From NCBI RefSeq assembly GCF_000955955.1, contig NZ_JYJG01000359.1, positions 1 through 26,974 of the forward strand: a stretch of DNA of 26,974 bases. The letters are read 5' to 3'. The stretch comes from Lentzea aerocolonigenes (lineage in GTDB: Bacteria > Actinomycetota > Actinomycetes > Mycobacteriales > Pseudonocardiaceae). Within the stretch, counting starts at the first letter, position 1. Each line of letters begins with the position of its first letter. Positions 1 through 7,250 of the stretch are shown here, piece after piece. A model generated the notes under the pieces. The model did not search any database, was not told where the DNA came from, and was given only the letters and a program-made list of their open reading frames with translations. Both the position numbers and the translations under genes were made by a program.

Positions 1-42
1 AAAAAACGTTTGCGGACGAAGTCAAAAGACTCATTGCAAAGG
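1..42 (-). repeat. Degenerate copy (R1) of the 40-bp palindromic repeat, cut by the window edge
   Basis: Positions 1-42 are identical to 5180-5221. Read on the minus strand, the copy begins like the full elements at 5271, 12550 and 26874 (GCAATGAGTCTTTTGAC) and then loses the second arm after GTCCGCAAA. The window edge hides whatever lies further left. Confidence 0.85.
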
Positions 43-83
43 TGCATACACGGCTGAGCAGGGGTTTCTCTGGCAGGAGTCGG

Positions 84-1787
84 CTACCAGGAACGCAGCG
101 TCGCGATACGTTCCTCGAGCTGCTCGATGCTGGCCATCGCGGTCGGCGGGCCGCCGCAGTACTCGCGCAGCTGGTTGTGGATCTTGCCGTGAGGCTTCTT
201 CGTGCGGTGGTGGTGCATCGCGACGAGGGTGTTGAGCTCCTTGCGCAGTGACGCGAGGCGCTCCTGCACGCCGACCGGCCGGGCCTCCCGCACCGCCACC
301 TCGGGCTTGGGGCGCTTGGCCGCGGAGGCCATCTGCTCTTCCTGGCGCTGCAGCAGCAGCGTGCGCACCTGGTCGGGTTCGAGGAGGCCGGGCAGGCCGA
401 GGTACTCCTGCTCCTCCGCCGAGCCCGCGAGGGTCGGGGCACCGAACGACGAGCCGTCGAAGATCACCTGGTCGAGCTCGGCGGTGGTGCCCAGTGCCGT
501 GAAGGCGCGTTCGTCCTCGCCGGGCTCGTCCTTGGTCTGGTTCGCCGCGGCCATGAGCTCGTCGTCCCAGCCGTCTTTTTCGCGGTGCGGCTTGCCCAGG
601 ACGTGGTCGCGCTCGGCTTCCAGTTCGGAGGCGAGCTGCAACAGCACCGGCACCGAGGGCAGGAACACCGTCGCGGTCTCGCCCGGCTTCCGGTTGCGCA
701 CGAAGCGGCCGATGGCCTGGGCGAAGAACAGCGGGGTCGACGACGACGTCGCGTACACGCCGACGGCGAGGCGCGGCACGTCGACGCCCTCGGACACCAT
801 GCGGACGGCGATCATCCAGCGCTCGTTCGTCGCGGAGAACTCGGCGATCTTGCCGGACGCCTTCGGGTCGTCGGAGAGGACGAGCGTGGGGATCTGGCCG
901 GTGACGCGCTGCAGCACCTGCGCGTAGGCCTTCGCCACGGTCTGGTCGGTCGCGATCACCAGGCCGCCGGCGTCGGGCAGGCCGTTCTCGCGCTTCTGCG
1001 TGAGCCGCTGGTCGGCGGCGCGCAGCACGGAGGCCATCCAGTCGCCGGCCGGGTCGAGCGCGGTGCGCCAGGCCCGCGCGGTCTGCTCCTGGGTCAGCGG
1101 CTCACCCAGGCGTGCGGTGTACTCCTCGCCCGCGCTGGTCCGCCACGACGCCTCGCCCGAGTACGCCAGGAACAGCACCGGCCGGACCACGCCGTCGCGC
1201 AACGCGTCGGCGTACCCGTACGTGTGATCGGCCTTGGACGTCTTGAAGCCGCCCGAGCTCTCCTCGTACTGCACGAACGGGATCGGCGAGTCGTCCGAGC
1301 GGAACGGCGTGCCGGTCAGGCAGAGCCGGCGGACCGCGGGCGTGAACGCCTCGCGGATCGCATCACCCCACGACTTGGCATCACCACCGTGGTGGACCTC
1401 GTCGAGCAGCACCAGCGTCTTGCGGTTCTCCGTGCGCACCCGGTGCAGCGACGGGTGGGCGGCGACCTGCGCATAGGTGACCGCGACACCGTGGTAGTCG
1501 CGGGAGGTCATCGCGTTGGTGTTGCGGAAGTTCGAGTCGATGTGAATGCCCTGCTCGGCAGCCGCCTTCGCCCACTGGTGCTTGAGGTGCTCGGTGGGCG
1601 TGACGATCGTGACGGCCTCGATCGTCCGATCCGCCAGCAGCTCCGCGGCCACGCGCAGCCCGAAGGTCGTCTTACCGGCGCCCGGAGTCGCGACGGCGAG
1701 GAAGTCCTGCGGTTTTGCGGCCAGGTACTTGGTCAGCGCCCGGCGCTGCCATGCCCGCAGCGGACGCATTGCTGCTGTCGCTGTCAC
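84..1787 (-). CDS. DEAD/DEAH-box (superfamily 2) helicase, restriction-enzyme R-subunit-like
   Basis: A 567-residue ATP-dependent nucleic-acid helicase or translocase. Walker A lies at residues 33-41 (ATPGAGKTT), motif II at 129-133 (DEVHH) and motif III at 158-163 (TGTPFR). A C-terminal RecA-like lobe carries motif VI (AQAIGRFVR). The fold resembles the ResIII/type III restriction helicase group, but no nuclease or methylase partner lies nearby, so restriction is unlikely. The charged C-terminal extension (about residues 470-567) has coiled-coil character and an HHH cluster; its role is unknown. The GTG start has a GAGGAG sequence about 11 nt upstream; an internal ATG at codon 7 is an alternative. 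It is transcribed divergently from the membrane protein gene to its right. The substrate and pathway cannot be told from sequence. Confidence 0.9.
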   Translation of the reverse strand: MTATAAMRPLRAWQRRALTKYLAAKPQDFLAVATPGAGKTTFGLRVAAELLADRTIEAVTIVTPTEHLKHQWAKAAAEQGIHIDSNFRNTNAMTSRDYHGVAVTYAQVAAHPSLHRVRTENRKTLVLLDEVHHGGDAKSWGDAIREAFTPAVRRLCLTGTPFRSDDSPIPFVQYEESSGGFKTSKADHTYGYADALRDGVVRPVLFLAYSGEASWRTSAGEEYTARLGEPLTQEQTARAWRTALDPAGDWMASVLRAADQRLTQKRENGLPDAGGLVIATDQTVAKAYAQVLQRVTGQIPTLVLSDDPKASGKIAEFSATNERWMIAVRMVSEGVDVPRLAVGVYATSSSTPLFFAQAIGRFVRNRKPGETATVFLPSVPVLLQLASELEAERDHVLGKPHREKDGWDDELMAAANQTKDEPGEDERAFTALGTTAELDQVIFDGSSFGAPTLAGSAEEQEYLGLPGLLEPDQVRTLLLQRQEEQMASAAKRPKPEVAVREARPVGVQERLASLRKELNTLVAMHHHRTKKPHGKIHNQLREYCGGPPTAMASIEQLEERIATLRSW

Positions 1788-1925
1788 GAGACGTGTTTCT
1801 CCTCATTTATGCAGGTCAGACATAGCAATACCCTCAGGCAGACCGTTGCCGAGGGCACCGTGACTCTACCTGTTCACGGCGTCGATGCCGCGAAACGTGG
1901 CCCCATGCACCATGCTTGTCTTGCG

Positions 1926-3005
1926 ATGGGTGCGCCTACCGACAGCGACGCACGCAGGTCCGGCCGCAAGGGGCCGCTGCGTCTACTCGCGCGCACGCTG
2001 TCGAAGGCGTGGGAAGGCAACATCTTCTCAGAAGCCGCCGAGGCCGCGTTCTGGCAGACGCTGTCGTTCCCGCCACTTCTGCTCGGTGTGCTGGGCGCCA
2101 TGGGTTATCTCGGCGACTGGTTCGGCCCCGAGATCGTCCACGCCGTTCAGGAGAAGATCATCGGGTTCACCCGCACGATCTTCAGCGCGGACGTGGTCAA
2201 CGGCGTGATCGCGCCCACGGTCGCCGAGATCCTCAGCACGGGCAAGGGCGAGATCGTCTCCGTCGGCTTCCTGATCTCGCTGTGGGCGGGCTCGTCGGCC
2301 ATGTCGTCGTTCGTCGACGCGATCACGGTCGCCCACGGCCAGTACGGCGTGCGCAACGAGTTGTGGCAGCGCATCTTCGCCCTGCTGCTGTACATGGTGT
2401 CGCTGGTGGCGCTGGTGGTCGGCCTGCCGGTGCTGGCGCTGGGGCCGGACGTCCTGCCGGAGTTGTTCCCGACGTCGTGGCAGCCCTACATCACGACGTG
2501 GGTGGGTCGCTTCTACTACCCCGGCGTGGCGCTGCTGCTCGTTCTCTCGCTGTCGCTGCTCTACAAGGTCGCGCTGCCGCGGAGACTGCCGTACCACCGC
2601 GTTCTGCCCGGTGCGGTCCTCGCGATGGCCGTGTTCATCCTGTCGTCCATCGGCCTGCGCCTGTACATCCAGTGGATCACCACCACCGGCTACACCTACG
2701 GCGCGCTGGCGACGCCGATCGCGTTCCTGCTGTTCGTGTTCTTCATCGGCTTGGCGATCACGATCGGCGCGTACTTCAACAGCGCGGTCCAGGACATGTG
2801 GCCGGCCCGCATGACCCGTCGCCAGCGTCGCCGGTGGCGTCGCCTGGAGATGGAACGGGCGGCCTCGCGCATCCGGTCCGAAAGTGCCACTCCCCAGCAG
2901 GAGAACACCTACTCGGCGCCGTCCCCCGCCGACACGCAGCTGACGTCGCCGTTGCAGATCCAGGAGCAGCGGTCGCACTCCGAGGAAGAAAGACAACGCG
3001 GTTAG
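1926..3005 (+). CDS. YihY/BrkB-family inner membrane protein
   Basis: About 359 residues. After a basic N-terminus comes the family pattern EAAEAAFWQTLSFPPLLLG, followed by some six hydrophobic segments: near the start, the ISLWAGSSAMSSF region, two in the middle, and two near the end (VLAMAVFILSSIGL and PIAFLLFVFFIGLAITIGAYFNS). A very basic stretch, RRQRRRWRRLE, follows the last helix, and the final 60 residues are polar and probably cytoplasmic. BrkB/YihY proteins are polytopic membrane proteins of unsettled function; they were once misnamed ribonuclease BN. The start is uncertain: ATG 1926 and ATG 1905 are both in frame and neither has a convincing ribosome-binding site. I prefer 1926 because the N-terminus before the conserved segment is usually short. 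The gene converges on the DUF3039 gene across a hairpin. Confidence 0.85.
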   Translation: MGAPTDSDARRSGRKGPLRLLARTLSKAWEGNIFSEAAEAAFWQTLSFPPLLLGVLGAMGYLGDWFGPEIVHAVQEKIIGFTRTIFSADVVNGVIAPTVAEILSTGKGEIVSVGFLISLWAGSSAMSSFVDAITVAHGQYGVRNELWQRIFALLLYMVSLVALVVGLPVLALGPDVLPELFPTSWQPYITTWVGRFYYPGVALLLVLSLSLLYKVALPRRLPYHRVLPGAVLAMAVFILSSIGLRLYIQWITTTGYTYGALATPIAFLLFVFFIGLAITIGAYFNSAVQDMWPARMTRRQRRRWRRLEMERAASRIRSESATPQQENTYSAPSPADTQLTSPLQIQEQRSHSEEERQRG

Positions 3006-3020
3006 CCCGGCGCACAAGAA

Positions 3021-3067
3021 CAGCCGCACCTGGCGCCCCGAGCAGATCGAGGCGCCGGACGCGGCTG
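3021..3067. terminator. Bidirectional hairpin between convergent genes
   Basis: CAGCCGC at 3021 pairs with GCGGCTG ending at 3067, and GGCGCC pairs with GGCGCC inside the stem; mismatches lie between the two paired parts. It sits between the stop codons of the convergent YihY and DUF3039 genes. There is no T-tract, as is common in actinobacteria. Confidence 0.55.
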
Positions 3068-3083
3068 CTGGAAGTTCTGGGGC

Positions 3084-3329
3084 TTACTCGCCGCCGGCAG
3101 GCAGGTTCTCGTAGATCTTCTTGCAGTCCGGGCACACCGGCGAACCAGGCTTCGGCGACTTCGTCACCGGGAAGACCTCGCCGCACAGAGCGACCACGTG
3201 CGTTCCCATCACGGCGCTCTCGGCGATCTTCGCCTTGCGCACGTAGTGGAACATCTTCGGGGCGTCGTCCCCGGTCTGGTCGGTGCCTTCCGGCCGTACA
3301 TCGACCTCGGGGAGAGTCTGGGTGCTCAC
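3084..3329 (-). CDS. DUF3039 small zinc-ribbon-like protein
   Basis: 81 residues, beginning VSTQTLPEVDVRPEG. The body has the DUF3039 pattern: HYVRKAKIAESAVMGTHVVALCGEVF followed by PVCPDCKKIYENL. Its cysteines (LCGE and CPDC) and a histidine could bind one metal ion; that is inference. DUF3039 is an actinobacterial family of unknown function, often found near SF2 helicase genes as here. The open frame continues upstream, but the GTG at 3327-3329 lies 6 nt after a TACCCT -10 box on the minus strand, which argues for a leaderless start there. Upstream residues in the frame are low-complexity and antisense to psuG. Confidence 0.85.
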   Translation of the reverse strand: MSTQTLPEVDVRPEGTDQTGDDAPKMFHYVRKAKIAESAVMGTHVVALCGEVFPVTKSPKPGSPVCPDCKKIYENLPAGGE

Positions 3330-3335
3330 GCGCCC

Positions 3336-3352
3336 AGGGTACCTGGGATGAT
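3336..3352. promoter_or_regulatory. Compact divergent promoter region (DUF3039 / psuG), both apparently leaderless
   Basis: On the minus strand TACCCT (3341-3336) ends 6 nt before the DUF3039 GTG. On the plus strand GATGAT (3347-3352) ends 8 nt before the psuG GTG at 3361. Only 31 bp separate the two start codons, too little for ordinary leaders. No clear -35 boxes are seen. Confidence 0.45.
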
Positions 3353-3360
3353 GTCCCCTC

Positions 3361-4260
3361 GTGACCACGCTGCACATCGCCGAAGAAGTAGCCACCGCAC
3401 TGGCCGAGAACCGGCCCGTCGTCGCTCTCGAGAGCACCATCCTGTCCCACGGGCTGCCCGCGCCGCGCAACCTCGCGGTCGCCGCCCGGTTGGAGAAGGT
3501 CGTGCGGGAGGCCGGTGCGGTCCCCGCGACGATCGCGGTGCTCGACGGTGTGCCGCACATCGGTCTCACCCCCGCTGAGCTGGAGCGCGTCTGCTCCGAG
3601 GACCTTCTCAAGCTCTCGTCGCGCGACCTCGGCCCCGCCTACGCCCTGGGTCGCAGCGGTGCGACGACCGTGGCCTCGACCACCGCGCTGGCCCACGCCG
3701 CCGGCATCCGCGTGTTCGCGACGGGCGGCCTCGGCGGCGTGCACCGCGGCGCGCGCGAGACGTGGGACGTCTCAGCCGACCTCGACGTGGTGGCGACGAC
3801 GCCGGTCCTGATCGTCTGCTCCGGCGTCAAGTCGATCCTGGACATGGGCGCGACCCTCGAGGTGCTGGAGACCCGTTCGGTGCCGGTCGTCGGCTACCAG
3901 ACCTCCTTCTTCCCCGCGTTCTACCGCCGCGAGTCGGAGTTCGAGGTGCCGTGGCGCGTCGAGAACCCCGCCGAGGCCGCCGCCGTGTTCGCCGCGGGTG
4001 GTCGCGGCATGCTCCTGGCGAACCCGATCCCGGCCGCATTCGAGATGGACTCCGCCCTGCACGACCGCCTGCTCGCAGAGGGCCTGCAGAAGCTCGTCGA
4101 CCAGAACGTGCGCGGCAAGGACGTCACCCCCGTCCTGCTGGAGCACTTCCACACCGCGAGCGCCGGCGTGAGCCTCGACGCCAACGAGGAACTGGTCGTC
4201 AGCAACACCGCCGTCGCCTCCCAGGTCGCCGTAGCACTTTTCGGGGAGCTCTACCGGTGA
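3361..4260 (+). CDS. psuG: Pseudouridine-5'-phosphate glycosidase
   Basis: 299 residues, full length for the family. PsuG reversibly cleaves the C-C glycosidic bond of pseudouridine 5'-phosphate to uracil and ribose 5-phosphate in the cytoplasm. Family motifs seen: ALESTILSHGLP (Glu24), GATTVASTT near 100-108, FATGGLGGVHRG (119-130), DVSADL (136-141) and CSGVKSILDMG, with Lys157 matching the active-site lysine that forms the covalent adduct in E. coli PsuG. A typical GYQTSFFPAFY segment and the C-terminal DVTPVLLEHFH segment are also present. The GTG start lies directly after a likely -10 box, so the transcript is probably leaderless. The final GTGA overlaps the start of the PfkB kinase gene, which would supply its substrate, giving a two-gene pseudouridine salvage operon. 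Confidence 0.95.
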   Translation: MTTLHIAEEVATALAENRPVVALESTILSHGLPAPRNLAVAARLEKVVREAGAVPATIAVLDGVPHIGLTPAELERVCSEDLLKLSSRDLGPAYALGRSGATTVASTTALAHAAGIRVFATGGLGGVHRGARETWDVSADLDVVATTPVLIVCSGVKSILDMGATLEVLETRSVPVVGYQTSFFPAFYRRESEFEVPWRVENPAEAAAVFAAGGRGMLLANPIPAAFEMDSALHDRLLAEGLQKLVDQNVRGKDVTPVLLEHFHTASAGVSLDANEELVVSNTAVASQVAVALFGELYR

Positions 4261-5133
4261 GGCCGGTAGTCGTCGTGGGCGACGCCGGCCTGGACGTCGT
4301 CGCCCGCCACTCCGGCCCCATCGCCCACGGTGGCGACGTCAGGGCCAAGGTGACCATCGAACCGGGCGGCGCCGGCGCCAACACCGCCGTGTGGCTCGCC
4401 GTGCGGCGCCTCCCCGGTCCTGGTCGCCCGCGTCGGCGCCGACTCGGCGGGCCGCCAGGTCCACGCCGAACTGACCGCCGCGGGCGTGCAATGTGCGTTC
4501 GCCGTCGACCCGGAGCTCGCGACCTGCTGCGTGGTCGTGCTGGTCGACGAGAACGGCCAGCGCTCGATGCTCCCCGACCGCGGCGCCAACGCCCGCTTCT
4601 CCCCCGCTGACCTGGCCACGGGCCTGCTGGCGTCGCCCAGCGGTCACCTGCACCTGTCCGGCTACGTCCTGCTCGACGCGACTTCGCGCCCGGCGGGCCT
4701 CGCGGCTCTGCAGGCAGCCCGCGACGCCGGCTGGACGACGTCGGTCGACCCGCAGGCGGCGGTGCTGATCCACTCCGCGGAGGCGTTCCTGGAGGACGTG
4801 CGCGGCGTCGACATCCTCATGCCGAACGCCGACGAGCTCCTGGCCCTGACCGGCTCGGCCGAGCCGTCCTCCGCCAAGGCTCTCCTCACCCACGTCGGCG
4901 CGGTCGTCGTGACGGCGGGCCCGGACGGCGCCTCCTGGGTCGACGCCGACGAGCTGATCTCGGTCCCCGCTGAAACCACCGAGTGCGTCGACTCGACCGG
5001 AGCCGGCGACGCCTTCGACGCGGGCTTCCTGGCCGCCTGGCTGGCAGGCGCCTCGAAGCACGACGCCCTCCTGGGCGGCGTCCGCGCGGGCTCCCGCGCC
5101 GTCAGCCTCGTAGGCGCCCAGCCACCCCGCTAG
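4257..5133 (+). pseudogene. PfkB-family carbohydrate/pseudouridine kinase, frameshifted near 4400
   Basis: The gene begins at GTG 4257, overlapping the psuG stop (GTGA). Its first 48 codons read VRPVVVVGDAGLDVV, then EPGGAGANTAVWLA, the PfkB N-terminal sugar-binding signature. At 4400-4402 the frame breaks: the conserved continuation CGASPVLVARVGADSAG is encoded one base out of register and runs intact to the stop at 5133. The second part holds the PfkB signature DSTGAGDAFDAGFLAAW with the catalytic Asp. A net change of +1 or -2 bases at the junction (GCC G TGC GGC) would explain it. Coupling to psuG suggests pseudouridine kinase (PsuK). The frame break may be a true lesion or a sequencing error; the rest shows no decay, so error or a recent mutation seems more likely. 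Confidence 0.85.
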
Positions 5134-5141
5134 CCCCTCTA

Positions 5142-5155
5142 ACCGATATATCAGT
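5142..5155 (-). repeat. GATATATC palindromic site, copy A
   Basis: ACCGATATATCAGT, the reverse complement of the site at 12507-12520. It lies 9 nt after the kinase stop codon and 24 nt before repeat R2. Confidence 0.8.
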
Positions 5156-5179
5156 TCGCCGCCGCACTCCTCGGCATGC

Positions 5180-5221
5180 AAAAAACGTTTGCGGACGAAG
5201 TCAAAAGACTCATTGCAAAGG
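5180..5221 (-). repeat. Degenerate 40-bp palindromic repeat, copy R2
   Basis: Identical over 42 bp to positions 1-42. On the minus strand it matches the first 29-30 bases of the full elements; the second arm is replaced by GTTTTTTGC. GATATATC sites flank it on both sides (5142 and 5230). Confidence 0.9.
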
Positions 5222-5229
5222 CCCCCGCG

Positions 5230-5242
5230 CCGATATATCAGT
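5230..5242 (-). repeat. GATATATC palindromic site, copy B
   Basis: CCGATATATCAGT, lying 8 nt beyond repeat R2 and before repeat R3. The flanks (GGCCCCCGCGCC and TTGGTCGGTGCC) can form a weak imperfect stem around it. Confidence 0.8.
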
Positions 5243-5270
5243 TGGTCGGTGCCTTCTGACCTGCTGCTTA

Positions 5271-5310
5271 GCAATGACTCTTTGGACTTCGTCCGCAAAA
5301 GACTCGTTGC
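5271..5310 (+). repeat. 40-bp palindromic repeat, copy R3
   Basis: Exactly 40 bp, starting GCAATGACTCTTTGGAC and ending AAAAGACTCGTTGC, with a TTC loop flanked by GGAC/GTCC. The 29 bp at 5259-5287 are identical to the reverse complement of 12573-12601 in copy R4. It lies between the convergent kinase and DUF3099 genes, where it could act as a bidirectional terminator. Apart from these repeats I see nothing in 5134-5363. Confidence 0.9.
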
Positions 5311-5363
5311 AAAGGGCTGGGCGGCTATAAGCGACGGGCGAGACGGGCGGGGTCGGCGGCGAG

Positions 5364-5678
5364 TCAGCCGTCGATGACGGTGGTGCTCTTGGGTGCGATG
5401 GCGCGGCGCTCGGCCTCGTAGCGGTTGGCCTTCTCGGCCTTGCGCGGCGGGCGGTCGTTGGCGATCAGCACGGCCATCCACGGCAACGGCACGGACAGCA
5501 CGATGAAGAACAGCGCGAGCCACCAGGTGTGGGCGAACAGGGCCGCGAGGATGAGGCACGGGAAGCGCAGGCTCATCATGATCGCGTACTTGCGGCGCCG
5601 GGCGGCGTGCTGTTCCTCGTAGGACGGGGCCGCCTCGGTGATCAACACCGGGGTGTCGTTCCGGTCGGGACTGCTCAC
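5364..5678 (-). CDS. DUF3099 small membrane protein
   Basis: 104 residues. A polar N-terminus (ITEAAPSYEEQHAARRRKY) leads into two adjacent hydrophobic helices, about residues 33-51 (IMMSLRFPCLILAALFA) and 53-75 (WWLALFFIVLSVPLPWMAVLIA), then a basic cytoplasmic tail (NDRPPRKAEKANRYEAERR). This is the layout of DUF3099, an actinobacterial family of unknown function. The GTG start at 5676-5678 has a strong GGAGGT ribosome-binding site 6 nt upstream. It is transcribed divergently from the PucR regulator, with which it shares a short promoter region of about 77 bp. Confidence 0.85.
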   Translation of the reverse strand: MSSPDRNDTPVLITEAAPSYEEQHAARRRKYAIMMSLRFPCLILAALFAHTWWLALFFIVLSVPLPWMAVLIANDRPPRKAEKANRYEAERRAIAPKSTTVIDG

Positions 5679-5743
5679 GACACCACCTCCACGCCTTCAA
5701 TGGTCCCACGTCCGAGTGACGGCCGGGACACCCGGTCGGCGGT

Positions 5744-5749
5744 TAACAT
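5744..5749 (+). promoter_or_regulatory. -10 box for a leaderless pucR-type gene
   Basis: TAACAT ends 6 nt before GTG 5756, so transcription should begin at or next to the start codon. No ribosome-binding site precedes the GTG. No clear -35 box was found. Confidence 0.45.
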
Positions 5750-5755
5750 CCGCGA

Positions 5756-7243
5756 GTGGTCGCCCTTGATCGGCTCGTGGACGTGCTCGGCAGTCTGGGC
5801 ACCCATCTGGCATGCGCGCCGAGGGGTCGTGACGTCGAGCTACGTGGGGTTGCCCTGCATGATCCGGCGGAAAACACGCCGGCGGCCGCAGGGGACGTCC
5901 TGCTCGGTCTCGGCACGCCGTCGGTGGCCGCCGCGGCGCGACTCGTGTCCGCGACCGCGGCCTCTGCGGTGGTGCTGCACGGAAAGCCGCCGCTCGACGA
6001 ACGTGTCGTGGCCGCCGCCAGGAAGTCCGGCGCCGCGGTGTTGCTCGTGGATCCGTCCGTGCCGTGGGGCCAGCTGGCGAACGTCACGCAGACGCTGGTC
6101 AACGGCGGCACGCGCACCGGCGACCTGTTCGGACTCGCCGACGTGATCGCGGGTGTGGTGGGCGGGCCGGTGACGATCGAGGACCAGCAGTCGCGCGTGC
6201 TGGCCTACTCGTACCGGCAGGAGGACGTCGACCCGGTGCGGGTGCAGACCATTCTCGGGCGGCGCGTCCCTGAGGAGGCCCGGCGCGCGCTCGACGAGTT
6301 CGGCGTGTTCAGCCACCTCGCGTCGTCGGACGAACCGATCTTCGTGCCCAAGCTGACCCCGCAGCTGGGCAATCGGCTCGTGGCGGCTGTGCGCGCCGGC
6401 CGGGAGCTGCTCGGCTCGGTGTGGGTCGAGGTCACCGGGCCTGTCGACGCGGCGAGGTCGGCAGCACTGGTGGACGGCGCGCGCACGGCGGCGTTGCACC
6501 TGCTGAGGTCGCGGGCTTCGACGGACCTGGAGCGCCAGGCCGAGGCGGACCTGGTGATCCGGCTGCTCGAGCACCCGGAGTCCGCCGACGTCGCGCGGCT
6601 CGGGTTGCCGTCGGCCGATCTGCGGGTGATCGCGGTGCAGGCGCACGCGGGCGAGGGCGAGCACGGGGCGGCGGTGCTCGCGTTCCAGCGGGCGACGGCT
6701 GGGTTCGGCTGGTCGCGGCCAGGGCGCAGCGCGCTGTTCGGCAACGTCCTCTACACGGTCATCCCGGCGGCCGACGACGCCGTCGGCTGGGTGCGTTCAC
6801 TGGTGCGAGAACTTCCAGCGGAAGCGACAGTGCTGGCGGGCATCGGCGGGCCGGCGGAGGCGACGCAGCTGCCGACGTCACGGCAGGAAGCCGATGAATG
6901 CCTCGCGCTTTCCACCGGCACACCGGTTGTATACGACGACGCCTGGGCACGTGTGCTGTTGCACCGGCTCGCCGCCGTCGCCGAGGCCGGACGACTCCCG
7001 ACGCGCGGACCGATATCCAATATATTGCGGTACGACGCCGAGTACGGGACGCAGTACGCGACGACGTTGCGGGCGTGGCTCGCCGCGCAGGGGGACGTGC
7101 GGGCGGCGGCGCGGGAGCTGAACGTGCACCCGAACACGTTGCGGTACCGGATGCAGAAGATGGCGGAAGTGACGCCGCTGCCCCTCGACGATCCCGAACA
7201 ACGGCTCGCGATGGCGATCGCCCTCCAGATCACGCGCCAATAA
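5756..7243 (+). CDS. PucR/CdaR-family transcriptional regulator
   Basis: 495 residues. The N-terminal third (VDVLGSLGTHLACAP through AVLLVDPSVPWGQLANV) resembles the PucR N-terminal ligand domain. The middle carries the degenerate GGDEF-like domain of this family. The C-terminal 60 residues are the PucR helix-turn-helix: TTLRAWLAAQGDVRAAAREL then NVHPNTLRYRMQKM. Such regulators control purine, amino-acid or sugar-acid use; the ligand cannot be named here. A likely -10 box (TAACAT) abuts the GTG start, so the mRNA is probably leaderless. The codons at 7011-7028 encoding ISNIL include the very AT-rich word CAATATATTG and the rare codon ATA. The methyltransferase gene begins 7 nt after the stop, suggesting co-transcription. 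Confidence 0.9.
   Translation: MVALDRLVDVLGSLGTHLACAPRGRDVELRGVALHDPAENTPAAAGDVLLGLGTPSVAAAARLVSATAASAVVLHGKPPLDERVVAAARKSGAAVLLVDPSVPWGQLANVTQTLVNGGTRTGDLFGLADVIAGVVGGPVTIEDQQSRVLAYSYRQEDVDPVRVQTILGRRVPEEARRALDEFGVFSHLASSDEPIFVPKLTPQLGNRLVAAVRAGRELLGSVWVEVTGPVDAARSAALVDGARTAALHLLRSRASTDLERQAEADLVIRLLEHPESADVARLGLPSADLRVIAVQAHAGEGEHGAAVLAFQRATAGFGWSRPGRSALFGNVLYTVIPAADDAVGWVRSLVRELPAEATVLAGIGGPAEATQLPTSRQEADECLALSTGTPVVYDDAWARVLLHRLAAVAEAGRLPTRGPISNILRYDAEYGTQYATTLRAWLAAQGDVRAAARELNVHPNTLRYRMQKMAEVTPLPLDDPEQRLAMAIALQITRQ
7011..7028 (-). repeat. AT-rich palindromic word inside the PucR gene
   Basis: On the minus strand this reads GCAATATATTGGATATCG. The first 15 bases are identical to 26181-26195 inside the unrelated radical SAM gene. 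The core CAATATATTG is a perfect 10-bp palindrome. Confidence 0.6.
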
Positions 7244-7250
7244 CTGCGAC

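Noticed and set aside
84..1787. Type III restriction system
   Set aside because: Only a helicase is present; there is no methylase subunit or nuclease motif nearby.
585..1904. Long open frame upstream of and joined to the YihY gene
   Set aside because: It is antisense to the helicase, has biased Arg/Gly/Val-rich translation without motifs, and the YihY family begins after 1905.
5142..5310. CRISPR array
   Set aside because: The repeats are self-palindromic, irregularly spaced and of two unrelated kinds; there are no cas genes and no uniform spacers.
4339..5709. 456-codon open frame on the minus strand opposite the kinase and repeats
   Set aside because: Low-complexity Arg/Ala-rich shadow of the PfkB gene that also runs through the intergenic repeats; no family features.
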